Counted from the stretch's first letter, positions 12,471 to 21,803 are shown. The stretch: 64,000 nucleotides of DNA from Polynucleobacter cosmopolitanus (GCF_002224225.1 NZ_NJGG01000002.1:248001-312000); one strand, 5' to 3'. Notes: generated from the letters alone by a model not told the origin. Program-made: numbers and translations.

Positions 12471-12497
12471 AAAAAGGCCGCATCAGCGGCCTTTTTT
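12471..12497 (+). terminator. Intrinsic terminator after icd
   Basis: AAAAAGGCCGC, ATCA loop, GCGGCC and T6. The A-run on the left makes it potentially active for the convergent DsrE-family gene as well. Confidence 0.88.
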
Positions 12498-12548
12498 GTT
12501 TTGTATATTTTATTTATTTTCTTTTATTACCAATAAGTCTTTGAGTCA

Positions 12549-12971
12549 TTAAGGCTTCAAATAAGCGTAACGCTCTTTGGCTTGCAAATTAGAAACTTCT
12601 GCAACACCTGATGGAACAATCTTGGCTTCCATGATCACTTGTTCTTTTGGAATTTTTCTTGAAACCAAGGTGTTGTTACAAACTCTGAACTCAACACCCT
12701 TGCTCACCAAGTCGCCAATCGATGCCGAAAACTTTGAACCCGACATGTTCTCAGCACCTTCAAGTAAAAAGTCGATACCAGGACCGTGTGTCACCACCAC
12801 GATTTTTGCAGTTGGATCAGCGCTCAAGTGATTGCGAATATTACCAATCGCACGGCTGGCTTGTTGCACACCTTCGTTCACGTGATAAACAATTTTGACT
12901 GATTCTGAAAAAGCATGTCCTGAGAAAACCACGAATGACATGGCTGTGATTAGTTTGATTAATTGCTTCAT
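12549..12971 (-). CDS. Exported DsrE-family protein
   Basis: A 140-residue protein with a signal peptide (MKQLIKLITAMSFVVFSGHAFS) and a DsrE/YchN-like fold: VKIVYHVNEG, then IGNIRNHLSADPTAKIVVVTHGPGIDFLLEGAENMSG, and VEFRVCNNTLVSRKI with one conserved-looking cysteine. Such periplasmic DsrE proteins occur widely in Burkholderiales, often linked to sulfur or redox metabolism, but their function is not defined. It is a single-gene unit with 165 bp to the divergent TonB-like gene. Confidence 0.75.
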   Translation of the reverse strand: MKQLIKLITAMSFVVFSGHAFSESVKIVYHVNEGVQQASRAIGNIRNHLSADPTAKIVVVTHGPGIDFLLEGAENMSGSKFSASIGDLVSKGVEFRVCNNTLVSRKIPKEQVIMEAKIVPSGVAEVSNLQAKERYAYLKP

Positions 12972-13136
12972 AACACTCCCTCTATTTTTATTAAAAACAC
13001 TTAGTAAGAGAAACTAAGTATTAGTGATGAATAAATTAAATTGAAGTAAAACTTTATTTATTGGTCTAACAATGAACCAATATACCGATAAAATCAAGCT
13101 CCCTTGATATAAAAGATAGTTATTAACTAATCCTAA

Positions 13137-13967
13137 ATGTTCCTCACCAAAAACCTATCTCGGTTTCAGATGGGACTTCTTTTATCCTTGGCATTTCATT
13201 TAATTTTGATTGTTGTGGGATTGAACTATCAAGAAATCAATCCAATCAAGTCAAAGCCTTTGGATGAGGTGATACAAGTCAAACTTGAGCCTGAGCAAAA
13301 GAAAGAAAACAAGAAAGAAGAAAAGAAACCTGATGATCAGACTCTGGTTCTTAATACTCAAAGAGAAGTGCCCCAAGAAAAGAAGTTAGCCTATATGGAT
13401 GCGCCACCAGCACCATCAACTGAAGAATGGCAAAAAGCTTCCACCTACACCTTGAAGAACAGTAAGCGCTACCGCCACAATTGGGGACAGCAAGTGCGCA
13501 GCATGATGGGACGCTCAGTGGAAGGTCCCGATCAAGGCATGGTGCGCTTTCATATTGAGATTGCGGCTAACGGCCAACTGTCAAAATTAGAGACACTCTG
13601 GTCCACCTCTCCTGTTGCTGAGAAGCTAGCGCGTCAGGCGATTGAAAACATGCCGCCTCTGCCACCCATTCCCACCGGAAAACCGCTGATCTTCCAGAAG
13701 ACTATTTCATTCCAACCCGTGGATGATGGTTGGCCTCCTATTTATAAATACGATTGTTTGCCAGATCCACCGACTTTCAAGAACCCTTTCGCTTGGGATG
13801 GCAAATCAGCGCCCGTCGCGATTCAGCAAAAGGTGGCTGATGGGTCTAAACAAGAGATGCTGACAGATTGCCCCGCTATTGAGGACGATACGATTGAAGC
13901 TGAAGCTGCAGACATGAAGCGTCAGTTTGAAATCTGGGGCTCGAGTCGCTTAAACCCCAAAAAGTGA
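13137..13967 (+). CDS. TonB-like energy-transducer protein
   Basis: A 276-residue protein with one N-terminal membrane helix (about residues 11-29). A Lys/Glu/Pro-rich periplasmic linker follows (EPEQKKENKKEEKKPDDQ). A TonB C-terminal-like domain follows at about 105-195, with VRFHIEIAANGQLSKLETLWSTSPVAEKLARQAIENMPPLPPIPTG. A further C-terminal stretch of about 80 residues has paired cysteines. No ExbB/ExbD genes are nearby, so it may borrow them or have a structural role. No good Shine-Dalgarno site precedes the ATG, so the start is less certain than the gene. Confidence 0.6.
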   Translation: MFLTKNLSRFQMGLLLSLAFHLILIVVGLNYQEINPIKSKPLDEVIQVKLEPEQKKENKKEEKKPDDQTLVLNTQREVPQEKKLAYMDAPPAPSTEEWQKASTYTLKNSKRYRHNWGQQVRSMMGRSVEGPDQGMVRFHIEIAANGQLSKLETLWSTSPVAEKLARQAIENMPPLPPIPTGKPLIFQKTISFQPVDDGWPPIYKYDCLPDPPTFKNPFAWDGKSAPVAIQQKVADGSKQEMLTDCPAIEDDTIEAEAADMKRQFEIWGSSRLNPKK

Positions 13968-14094
13968 TTTACTTCTTAAATACAGATGCTTTTTGTTGTG
14001 GATTTAGATTAAATGTCCATTATTTGGCATCAACATTTCTAATTTATAGAAATTACATATAAACTGGACGGATAACATTCTAAAAAGAGCATGT

Positions 14095-15396
14095 ATGTAC
14101 CTGAAAGTTAATACTAAATTTCAATTGGCATTAACTATTGCGACTCTGTGGGGTATTTTTTCTATATGGGCAGCCCAGTTTTGGTTTGCTGATCTATCAG
14201 CCATCATAGGCTGGTTTCTTGCCGGATTTTTAATTTTATTCATCGCAGTTGTGCCAGGCTTTATCAATGCCTTCATGGTTGTTAGCTTAATGATGGATAA
14301 AAGGCCTGTCCGCAAACATCTAGATAGTTACCCGCCCATCACCATTTTGATCGCAGCTTATAACGAAGAGGCTGTCATTCCAGACACTTTTGAAAGTATT
14401 GCTAAACAAAATTATCCTGGGGTTCTCGAGGTCATCTTGATTGATGATGGTTCCAAAGATCAGACCCTTGCCGTGTGCAATCAACTGACCAGCAAATATC
14501 CTTGGTTAAGATGCATCCAGCAAGAGACCAACCAAGGTAAGTCTGAGGCGCTGAACAGAGCTCTCGCCATGGCGAGTCATGAACTCATCATCACCTTGGA
14601 TGCCGACTCATATTTGTACAAAGATGCCTTGGTCAGAATTGTGGAACGATTCCACAGCGACCCAGCCAATACATGTGCAGTTGCTGGCACGATCATGGTG
14701 CACAATTCTCGTCAAAACTGGATCACTCAATCACAAGAGTGGGATTACTTTCAGGGGATTGCCACAGTTAAACGGGTGCAATCTCTTAATCAAGGCACCT
14801 TGGTGGCACAAGGCGCATTTTCTTTGTATAAAAAATCAATCGTTCTTGAGTTAGGCGGTTGGCCAAAAACTGTTGGGGAAGACATTGTCTTGACTTGGGC
14901 CATGCTCGAAAAAGACTATCGCGTGGGCTATTGCGAGGATGCAATTGCTTTCACGATCGTGCCAAGCACTGTCTCAGGTTTTATTCGACAAAGACAGCGC
15001 TGGGCCAGGGGCATGATTGAAGCATTCAAATACCACCCAAAAGTATTGTTCAGAAAGCGCTTATCAACTTTCTTCATTTGGTGGGACCTGCTGTTTCCAG
15101 CCATGGACGTTGCTTTTACTTTTGGATTTTTACCTGGATTAGTCTTGGCTATGTTTGGTTACTTCTGGATTGTTGGGCCAATGACTTTAATATTGCTGCC
15201 CATGGCGCTCATCATGAATTCAGTGATGTACCGCATAGAGGAAAAAATGTTCTCTGAGCAACACTTGCATGTGCGTCGTAATACTTTGGGATTCTTTCTC
15301 TATATGCTCCCCTACAGCTGTATTTTGCAACCAGCTGCAGTTTGGGGTTACATCACAGAAATATTTGGTACAAAAAAATCATGGGGCACAAAATGA
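14095..15396 (+). CDS. Membrane glycosyltransferase family 2 (PgaC/YaiP-like)
   Basis: A 433-residue processive-type glycosyltransferase. Two N-terminal membrane helices (about 10-65) precede a GT-A domain with ITILIAAYNEEAVIPDTFESI, the DDG of VILIDDGSKDQT, the DAD of IITLDADSYLYKDAL, the catalytic-base region WPKTVGEDIVLTWAML and the RQRQRWARGM (Q/RxxRW) motif. C-terminal membrane helices follow. These are the features of poly-N-acetylglucosamine, cellulose and YaiP-type synthases. The stop overlaps the start of the outer-membrane barrel gene (ATGA). The three-gene order suggests export of a c-di-GMP-controlled polysaccharide of unknown composition. Confidence 0.85.
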   Translation: MYLKVNTKFQLALTIATLWGIFSIWAAQFWFADLSAIIGWFLAGFLILFIAVVPGFINAFMVVSLMMDKRPVRKHLDSYPPITILIAAYNEEAVIPDTFESIAKQNYPGVLEVILIDDGSKDQTLAVCNQLTSKYPWLRCIQQETNQGKSEALNRALAMASHELIITLDADSYLYKDALVRIVERFHSDPANTCAVAGTIMVHNSRQNWITQSQEWDYFQGIATVKRVQSLNQGTLVAQGAFSLYKKSIVLELGGWPKTVGEDIVLTWAMLEKDYRVGYCEDAIAFTIVPSTVSGFIRQRQRWARGMIEAFKYHPKVLFRKRLSTFFIWWDLLFPAMDVAFTFGFLPGLVLAMFGYFWIVGPMTLILLPMALIMNSVMYRIEEKMFSEQHLHVRRNTLGFFLYMLPYSCILQPAAVWGYITEIFGTKKSWGTK

Positions 15397-16340
15397 AAAA
15401 CAAACTAAAAACCCCCGCTCTTTTATGCGCGATGATCTGCGCTGGACTCACTCCAAACTTGATCCATGCACAAAGCAATGATTCTTGGGGTTTACTGAGT
15501 CCAACCATCAGCACCTATAGTGACAATGACCAATTCAAGGCAGTCAAAGCAGGTGTTGGACTTTTGCCACTTTATAAAGATGGGCAACATTTCACGGGCA
15601 TCCAAGCTTTGCATCACAGCTATGAGCAATACGAGTGGAAGAAAGATGCTTCTCAGGTAAGTTTGGTGAGCGAGTCGATAGACCCAAAGAATGGCTTAGG
15701 TCACAAAGTGAATCTTGGCCTGAATCAATTGGGTAATCATTCACTGGTGAATGCTGATATGAACTACGCCATGTCGCTTCGAGAAGGTACCAATGCTGAA
15801 TTGTTTTACAACCGTGACTGGGTTGAAACAAGAAACTCTCTCGACAGGGGTGTCAAATATGACTATTACGGTGGCAGTCTAGAGCAACGTCTTTCTGAAA
15901 GATGGACCGTGATTGGTCTATTAGGGCAACATCAGTTTTCTGACAGCAATACCCGCAATCATCTGCGTGGCAAATTGATTTATGACTTACTCCCTGATCA
16001 AGGCATCAATCTTCAGCTAAGACACCGTCAGTACCGCAACAGTCAACAAGAATTGAATGGTAATTACTTCAATCCAAATAAATACGAAGAACAGATGGTG
16101 GCAGTGGCCATGCGCCAAAGGGTTCAAGGATGGATGTTGTCTGGATTGATTGGTGTGGGTCATCAAAAAGTGAATGATGATCCAAGGACCAACACTCATT
16201 TGTATGAACTAGAGGCCGACAGCCCCATCACCAAGTCGATTGTTTTTCGAAGTAAGCTTGGTTACGGTCAGAGTGCGACCTTTAATGGCTCGGACTATAA
16301 GTTCAGATACTTCAATACCAGTTTGATGTTCAGATTCTGA
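15393..16340 (+). CDS. Outer-membrane beta-barrel protein, YaiO-like
   Basis: A 315-residue protein with a signal peptide (MKNKLKTPALLCAMICAGLT, cleavage near IHA). It then shows alternating aromatic strands typical of barrels (HSYEQYEWKK, DYYGGSLEQRLSERWTVIGLLGQHQF, YKFRYFNTSLMFRF) and ends in Phe, the usual barrel-assembly signal. The position directly after a family-2 synthase recalls the E. coli yaiP-yaiO pair. It could let polymer cross the outer membrane or merely anchor it. The ATG at 15393 overlaps the upstream stop; longer starts have no signal peptide at the N-terminus. Confidence 0.65.
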   Translation: MKNKLKTPALLCAMICAGLTPNLIHAQSNDSWGLLSPTISTYSDNDQFKAVKAGVGLLPLYKDGQHFTGIQALHHSYEQYEWKKDASQVSLVSESIDPKNGLGHKVNLGLNQLGNHSLVNADMNYAMSLREGTNAELFYNRDWVETRNSLDRGVKYDYYGGSLEQRLSERWTVIGLLGQHQFSDSNTRNHLRGKLIYDLLPDQGINLQLRHRQYRNSQQELNGNYFNPNKYEEQMVAVAMRQRVQGWMLSGLIGVGHQKVNDDPRTNTHLYELEADSPITKSIVFRSKLGYGQSATFNGSDYKFRYFNTSLMFRF

Positions 16341-16346
16341 TCGATT

Positions 16347-17186
16347 GTGAAAACACTGGCGATCTTACTGTATTCACTTTCTCTGATTCTTCAGATAGGC
16401 GCCAGTTATCAATCATTCAGATTGATCAATATTGTCAATAAATATAAAATCACTTGCATTGCTTTAAGTGCCGCACTGACCATCATGATTGGTCGCCGAG
16501 TGGTACCGTTGATCAATGTCTATGAATACTCAGTTTATGACATCAAAGATGCTTTTTTATCAGTGCCAATTTCTTTATTGTTGTTCATTGGGGTATTTGG
16601 TATCAAATCAGCTCTGAGTGAAGTCCGTAAAGAAAATTCTGCTCTAGAAGTATTGAATGCCACAGACTCTTTAACTCTGGCACTGACTAAAAAAGAAACC
16701 TATGTCCGCCTAAAAAGAGAAATCAGTCGCGGGCAAAGAAGTCTTCACCCCCTGGCCTTTCTGATGCTTGACATTGATCACTTCAAGCGCATCAATGATC
16801 AGTATGGTCACATGGTTGGTGACACAGTCTTAAAGAACTTGTCTTTATTCTGTCAGCATAAATTAAGAGATATTGATGTATTTGGTCGTTTTGGTGGCGA
16901 AGAGTTTTTGATTGCTTGCCCAGAGACTGATGCCAAAGCTGCCCTTGAAATTGCAGAAAGACTTCGCGAGGCCATTTCAAAAAACTATTTCGCAATTGTC
17001 AACGGCAAAGAAATCACCTTAACAGTGAGTATCGGGATATCCAACTTTGACCCAAAACAAGTGAATCATGATTCTTTAGATCTTGCAATGGATCTTTATA
17101 TCGACTATTCCGATAAGGCGATGTACTGCGCCAAAAATGCGGGCAGAAATCAGGTCAAGTTATTTGATGAGGGAATGATTGCTTAG
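16347..17186 (+). CDS. Membrane-anchored diguanylate cyclase (GGDEF)
   Basis: A 279-residue protein with three or so N-terminal membrane helices (residues 1-90), a short coiled linker and a GGDEF domain (about 105-275). The active site reads RFGGEEF, an intact GGEEF signature. An RDID I-site (RxxD) lies at the proper distance upstream, so product inhibition is expected. It should make c-di-GMP from GTP. The start is GTG, six bases after the barrel gene stop, so synthesis with the two polysaccharide genes is likely. This suggests the cyclase activates the neighbouring synthase. Confidence 0.9.
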   Translation: MKTLAILLYSLSLILQIGASYQSFRLINIVNKYKITCIALSAALTIMIGRRVVPLINVYEYSVYDIKDAFLSVPISLLLFIGVFGIKSALSEVRKENSALEVLNATDSLTLALTKKETYVRLKREISRGQRSLHPLAFLMLDIDHFKRINDQYGHMVGDTVLKNLSLFCQHKLRDIDVFGRFGGEEFLIACPETDAKAALEIAERLREAISKNYFAIVNGKEITLTVSIGISNFDPKQVNHDSLDLAMDLYIDYSDKAMYCAKNAGRNQVKLFDEGMIA

Positions 17187-17208
17187 TTGCTTTGCTTAGT
17201 TGCTTTAA

Positions 17209-18207
17209 TCAAACCGCTGGAAACTCGTAGTTGTCTTGCCTGAATAGCTTTAAACAAGCATCCACTACTCGCTCATCAAATAAGCTTCCTTTGCCAGCCT
17301 CAATTTCAGCGAGTGCCTTATCAAGACCTAAGGATGGGCGGTAAGGTCGATTGTGCGACATGGCTTCAACGGTGTCAGCAACCGCCAAGATTCTTGCTTC
17401 CAAGATGATGGCATCACCTTTAAGTTGATTTGGGTAACCGCTACCATTGATTCTTTCGTGATGCTGATAAATGGTTTGAGCCAGAGGCCATTGAAAATTA
17501 ATGTCTTTGACGATATCAAAACCAGTTTGAACATGCTTTTGGAGGGCTTGTATCTCAAAAGTTTCCAAAGGTGTAGGCTTGGTGAGCAATTCTGCTGGGA
17601 CACCAATTTTGCCGATGTCATGTATTAAAGCACCTAATTTAAGTCCCTCGACAACATGCACAGATAGATTCATTTGATTGGCAATGGCTACGCACAGATG
17701 TGCCACACGTAGTTGATGTTGGTAGGTATAGGGATCACGAGCAACAATCACCTTGGTCAATGCATCAACCACCTCGTACATATTAAGAGTCAAGTCTTGC
17801 TGATATTTAATTAAACAGCTTTCAGCATTTTTTCTGTCTGTGATATCTCTGATATTGCACTGAATCACCCGCTCACCATTCACACCGTAGGCATTACTGA
17901 CGAATTCAACACTGATGATTTTTCCAGATTTAGTGCGAAGTGGTAGATCACTGTATTTAATGTAGCCTTCTTGCTTCAGTGTTTCAAAAGCTTTCAAAGA
18001 TGCCAATTTATCGACCATGGCGCCGATTTCCCAAAGCTCCATGCCAATCAGTTCTTCTTTGCTGTAGCCCAGCATTTCGATCAGATAGGGATTCACATCT
18101 TGAATGCGCCCACTCTCAAAATCTAAGATCAAAATGCCGTCGTAGGCCGTTTCAAATAGGCGTCGATAACGCAGATTGGTTTCTTGTGGAATCAGTGGAT
18201 TTGTCAT
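17209..18207 (-). CDS. PAS-HD-GYP c-di-GMP phosphodiesterase
   Basis: A 332-residue cytosolic protein. A PAS domain (about 12-130; YRRLFETAYDGILILDFESGRIQDVNPYLIEMLGYSKEELIG) precedes an HD-GYP domain (about 145-325). The metal motif HDIGKIGVP is intact, followed by HHERINGSGYP, the GYP signature, and LEARILAVADTVEAMSHNRPYR. It should hydrolyse c-di-GMP to pGpG or GMP, tuned by whatever the PAS domain senses. Its 3' end is 22 bp from that of the diguanylate cyclase, so opposing enzymes for one messenger sit tail to tail. Confidence 0.9.
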   Translation of the reverse strand: MTNPLIPQETNLRYRRLFETAYDGILILDFESGRIQDVNPYLIEMLGYSKEELIGMELWEIGAMVDKLASLKAFETLKQEGYIKYSDLPLRTKSGKIISVEFVSNAYGVNGERVIQCNIRDITDRKNAESCLIKYQQDLTLNMYEVVDALTKVIVARDPYTYQHQLRVAHLCVAIANQMNLSVHVVEGLKLGALIHDIGKIGVPAELLTKPTPLETFEIQALQKHVQTGFDIVKDINFQWPLAQTIYQHHERINGSGYPNQLKGDAIILEARILAVADTVEAMSHNRPYRPSLGLDKALAEIEAGKGSLFDERVVDACLKLFRQDNYEFPAV

Positions 18208-18296
18208 ACCTCATAGTCGGCTGAAGAGGCATTTTTGTCAATGAATACTTTTGCGCCAGGTCAATAGAAAAACTTTGAAACTACATTAAAGATTCA

Positions 18297-19592
18297 TCAA
18301 AGCCAAAGTGATCGATAAGCCTTATCGGAATCATGATCATCCGCTTGTTTCTTAGGATTAAAGCGTCGTCCACCACGGGGGTCAGTTCCTCTGCCGGCAA
18401 TGTATAACCAATTACCTTGATTGCTATATACATCGTAATCAATCAATTGTGATTCAAACCATGCAGCTCCTGCTCGCCAATCGCAATTGAGGTCATAAAT
18501 CAGATAACTGACAACCACCTGTCTTAATCGATTAGAAAGATAGCCAGTTGCATGCAACTCTCTCATACCTGCATCAACGATTGATTCACCTGTATTACCT
18601 ACACACCACTTCTCAAACCATTTTGGGTTGTGTTGCGGCGGGGGTGCATCACTGAGTCCCCTGGCATGGTAAAGAGCACTGCCCCACTTCAGATGCAAGA
18701 TCCTGAAATAGTCGCGCCAGAGGAGTTCAAACCAAAGCCAGTAGCTACCTTCATTAGCGCCAAATTCAGCTTCGAATTTTTTTAACTGAGTCATGACAAT
18801 TCTTGAAGACAAACACCCATTGGCCAACCATGGTGAAAATTTACTTGAGTAGTCTTCACCAAACAATTCATTGCGTGTTTTTTTATAGGTATGAGGTAAG
18901 CGTTTTTGAAGGTATTGATGAAGATGTTGTTTGGCATGTGACTCCCCGCCTCGGAATGATTCTTTCCAATACGGAAAAGAACTTTCTGTACTTAAGGCAA
19001 TGTTACTCGGTAATACCTCAAGAGCTTGCTGATGTTTGAATTCATCAGGTAGTGGGGGAATGGCTTTGGGTGCTGATTTGGGTGGCGTGAAGAGGTGTTT
19101 TTTCTTTTCAATTTGAATGCGAAATTGCGTAAACTGCTCGGGCATTTCATCGACTGAAAAAGGTAGCTCATTAGGATCAATCATGGTTGATTGCCAAGTC
19201 GTATGAACTGGCATGCCCAGATCCTTACCCAAAGCCACTATCAAAGCGAGTTCGTTTTGCTCCTCTGGGGCAGCAATTTCTTCACAGTAAATAGCATCAA
19301 CCTGCAGTTGCTTGATCAAATCTTGAAGCACATGGATAGGCTCACCTTCAAACAAACATAGTTCAGAACCTTTGGCTTTGAGTTGCTGATTCAAATCATT
19401 GAGAGAGTCATTCAAGAAATGACTGCGGTGAATCCCCTCTCGAGGGAATCCCCATTTTATTATTTTTTGATTTTCAGGAGACTTGCAATAAATGGGAATT
19501 AAAAACTGACTTTCAGAGCAGGCTTTAGAGAAAGCCGGATTATCTTCAAGCCTGAGGTCTTGCCGAAAAAGATAAACCGAAGTTTTGTGCAT
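18297..19592 (-). CDS. Cryptochrome DASH / photolyase family protein
   Basis: A 431-residue flavoprotein. The N-terminal antenna domain starts VYLFRQDLRLEDNPAF. The DASH-type linker shows TWQSTMIDPNELPFSVDEMPEQFTQFR, and the FAD-binding C-terminal domain shows FSPWLANGCLSSRIV, WLWFELLWRDYFR and DWRAGAAWFESQLIDYDVYSNQGNWLYIAGRGTDPRGGRRFNPKKQ. The last stretch is characteristic of CRY-DASH. These proteins repair UV-damaged single-stranded DNA and may sense blue light. The protein is shorter than some family members but complete through both domains. Confidence 0.9.
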   Translation of the reverse strand: MHKTSVYLFRQDLRLEDNPAFSKACSESQFLIPIYCKSPENQKIIKWGFPREGIHRSHFLNDSLNDLNQQLKAKGSELCLFEGEPIHVLQDLIKQLQVDAIYCEEIAAPEEQNELALIVALGKDLGMPVHTTWQSTMIDPNELPFSVDEMPEQFTQFRIQIEKKKHLFTPPKSAPKAIPPLPDEFKHQQALEVLPSNIALSTESSFPYWKESFRGGESHAKQHLHQYLQKRLPHTYKKTRNELFGEDYSSKFSPWLANGCLSSRIVMTQLKKFEAEFGANEGSYWLWFELLWRDYFRILHLKWGSALYHARGLSDAPPPQHNPKWFEKWCVGNTGESIVDAGMRELHATGYLSNRLRQVVVSYLIYDLNCDWRAGAAWFESQLIDYDVYSNQGNWLYIAGRGTDPRGGRRFNPKKQADDHDSDKAYRSLWL

Positions 19593-19659
19593 CCTGAATT
19601 AGGAATTAGTGTGATGAATCAGGAATTGAGATTTAAGCGGATTGCTTTATCAACCCTCA

Positions 19660-20193
19660 TTAACCCTTAAGTAAAGCTAGATCGACTGGATTGCTTTCTG
19701 GTTTTAACTCTTGCTCGAGCTCTTCCCAAGTGCTGTCACCTAATTTTTTAACACTCAGATTAAATGTCCAGTGCTCTGGTACACCACAGGTCCACTCATC
19801 AGGTCCCGTCTGAATCAACACATTGGTTTGTTGACGGTGATCAAAGTACAAGTGATACACCTTGCCATGCAATGGATTAAATGAGAACTTAGCAGCGTGC
19901 ACTTGCTCTGTGACATCAAGTCTTGATTGCAAGGCTTTGGCTTGCTTCATCAAGACATTGGCTTGCTCCATGATGCGGTCGTATTCATGCTTGGCATTCT
20001 GACGAGCCACATTGACAGCTTTGTCTTTTTCTTCAGTGACTTTGATCGGCGCAAAGACGGGCGATCCCACTTCCATGGGATATTCAATACTGGCATGTCT
20101 GGCTGGATCGGTATCTTCGATGCGCATTTGAAACCTCGTTTTGTCTCGCTTATATTTAACGCTTAGTTTTAATAAATCTAAGCCATTTGCCAT
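19660..20193 (-). CDS. DUF2452 protein
   Basis: A 177-residue soluble protein resembling DUF2452. YPMEVGSPVFAPIKVTEEKDK is followed by a long helix (AVNVARQNAKHEYDRIMEQANVLMKQAKALQSRLDVTEQV) and a small beta domain (FNPLHGKVYHLYFDHRQQTNVLIQTGPDEWTCGVPEHWTFNLSVKKLGDSTWEEL). No enzyme motif is seen and no function is known for the family. An internal ATG at residue 23 would give a shorter form that keeps the conserved part. It sits alone between the nuclease fusion and the photolyase. Confidence 0.65.
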   Translation of the reverse strand: MANGLDLLKLSVKYKRDKTRFQMRIEDTDPARHASIEYPMEVGSPVFAPIKVTEEKDKAVNVARQNAKHEYDRIMEQANVLMKQAKALQSRLDVTEQVHAAKFSFNPLHGKVYHLYFDHRQQTNVLIQTGPDEWTCGVPEHWTFNLSVKKLGDSTWEELEQELKPESNPVDLALLKG

Positions 20194-20223
20194 TTATATG
20201 GCGTTTTGATGATTATAAGAACT

Positions 20224-21639
20224 TTAAGGATTTGTTGCTGAGAACTTCCTCAGTGGCAAGATTTGGCTTTTAAAGCTGCCTTGGATCGCCTTTTTGAGTA
20301 TTTTGTAGATGTCCAAATCAAATTCAGCATCACCCAAGCCCATGAGTTCCTCTAGTTCACCTTCATTGATAGCCGATCCTAAATAACACCAGCGGTCAAC
20401 GACGTGCATTTGCTCACCCTCTTTGATGGCAATCGGGCCTTGGTAAGGCCAGACTTGAACCCTGAATAACTCCAGTGCAGTTTTTAGTTGCAGGTTATGC
20501 AAGCTGATGGGTGATTGACCAATGCATGCACCACCACATTGTTTAATTTGATAGCCAAAACAAGATTTACCCTCTGTGCGTTTTTCAAGACCAAGCAAAG
20601 CCTCGCACAAGCGATACTTTTTAGCGATCGCTTTTAGGTAAGTATTGGCTTCTCTTTTACTGTAAAAAAGTCCAAAAAGATCATCTTGTAGGCCTGGCAG
20701 CAGGTCACAGTGATTGACCAGCGTCGGCACCAAAGCACCCCCCTCATTGAACTCGACTTTCCAAGCGCAGAGATCTTTTGAGCGGCGCAGCTTGATGTTC
20801 ATACTTGGCATGCGCTCTTTGATTAACTTTGATTCAAGCAATAAAGCTCCTAGCTCACCACTGGTTTCTATCCAATCAATGTCTCGAATCTGCATGGATA
20901 GTTTCATTTCTTTGCGTTGAGTCAGCGCCGACTGAAAATGACCCATGACCCTGCTTCGCATCGCAATACTTTTACCAATATAAATAGGCGCTTTGTTTTC
21001 GCCATAAAAAATATAGCACCCTGGCTTTTCAGGTATTTCATCGATCATGGCTTTATCGATATTGGGTGGCAAGCTTGAATGGCCGATCAATTGATTGAGA
21101 GTGGCACTCAATTGAGTCTTGCCAACTTTAGCTTCACAGACTTTCCAAAATTGCAGGAGCAAGTCAGCATCCCCAAGAGCACGATGTCTAGCACTGACCT
21201 TCAAACCATGGGTGTGGATGATGGTGTCTAAGTTATGCCTAGGCTGGCCGGGAAATAACAATCTAGATAATTTAACGGTGCACAATACCTTGGGCTTGAA
21301 ATCGATCCCAAGTCTCTTGAATGAGGCTTTTAAAAAGCCATAGTCAAAGCGTGCGTTATGAGCAATGAATATCTTGCCCTCTAGTTTTTCTAGGATTTGT
21401 CTGGCAAGTTCATCAAACGGTGGTTGATGCTGCACCATCTCAGGACGAATACCTGTCAGCGCTTGAATATTTTGGGGAATGAATGTACCTGGGTTGATCA
21501 GGCTTTCCCAAGTTTCTTGATGGTCACCAGAGACTAGCTTGATACCAATCTCTGTAATGCGATCTCTATCAAAATTCGACCCAGTTGTTTCAATATCGAC
21601 AAAGGCCAAATCTGGATAATCATGGTGATCATGATGCAT
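20224..21639 (-). CDS. DnaQ-type 3'-5' exonuclease fused to GIY-YIG (UvrC-N/Cho-like) nuclease
   Basis: A 471-residue two-domain nuclease. Residues about 10-170 are a DEDDh exonuclease (AFVDIETTGSNF, FIAHNARFDYGFL, HRALGDADLLL). Residues about 205-290 are a GIY-YIG endonuclease (PGCYIFYGENKAPIYIGKSIAMRSRVMGHF, with EALLLESKLIKE-type glutamate region). A C-terminal part with CFGYQIKQCGGACIGQ resembles the UvrC cysteine region. The architecture matches the epsilon-like/Cho fusion found in many Proteobacteria, thought to act in nucleotide-excision-type repair. It neighbours photolyase and AlkB genes. Confidence 0.9.
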   Translation of the reverse strand: MHHDHHDYPDLAFVDIETTGSNFDRDRITEIGIKLVSGDHQETWESLINPGTFIPQNIQALTGIRPEMVQHQPPFDELARQILEKLEGKIFIAHNARFDYGFLKASFKRLGIDFKPKVLCTVKLSRLLFPGQPRHNLDTIIHTHGLKVSARHRALGDADLLLQFWKVCEAKVGKTQLSATLNQLIGHSSLPPNIDKAMIDEIPEKPGCYIFYGENKAPIYIGKSIAMRSRVMGHFQSALTQRKEMKLSMQIRDIDWIETSGELGALLLESKLIKERMPSMNIKLRRSKDLCAWKVEFNEGGALVPTLVNHCDLLPGLQDDLFGLFYSKREANTYLKAIAKKYRLCEALLGLEKRTEGKSCFGYQIKQCGGACIGQSPISLHNLQLKTALELFRVQVWPYQGPIAIKEGEQMHVVDRWCYLGSAINEGELEELMGLGDAEFDLDIYKILKKAIQGSFKSQILPLRKFSATNP

Positions 21640-21662
21640 ATGGAAATACTGCTAATGAATGA

Positions 21663-21803
21663 TTATTTATCAGTGTCCTGTTGAGACATTCTCTGACAGC
21701 TGCGCTCCCTGAAATCAACCATGGTGTGATAACCCATTTGATAGCAAGCGCAATGCTTGCCCAAAATCCAGCGCGCGAGTTTGATGCGTAATTGTTGAAT
21801 CAT
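21663..21803 (-). CDS. Small protein, 46 residues, unknown function
   Basis: A short reading frame begins MIQQLRIKLARWILGKHCAC and runs 46 residues. An AGGTGA ribosome site sits 5-6 bases before the ATG, which is better than most genes in this window. The N-terminal half looks like a basic amphipathic helix, followed by a CxC pair and a polar tail. It lies upstream of the nuclease fusion, 23 bp from its start, on the same strand, so it may be cotranscribed with it. I do not recognise the family. The rest of the 364-bp gap, up to the DUF4149 gene, shows nothing I can name. Confidence 0.55.
   Translation of the reverse strand: MIQQLRIKLARWILGKHCACYQMGYHTMVDFRERSCQRMSQQDTDK

Noticed and set aside
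13137..17186. TonB-like gene as part of the polysaccharide operon.
   Set aside because: A gap of 127 bp without coupling and no functional link makes a shared unit unlikely.
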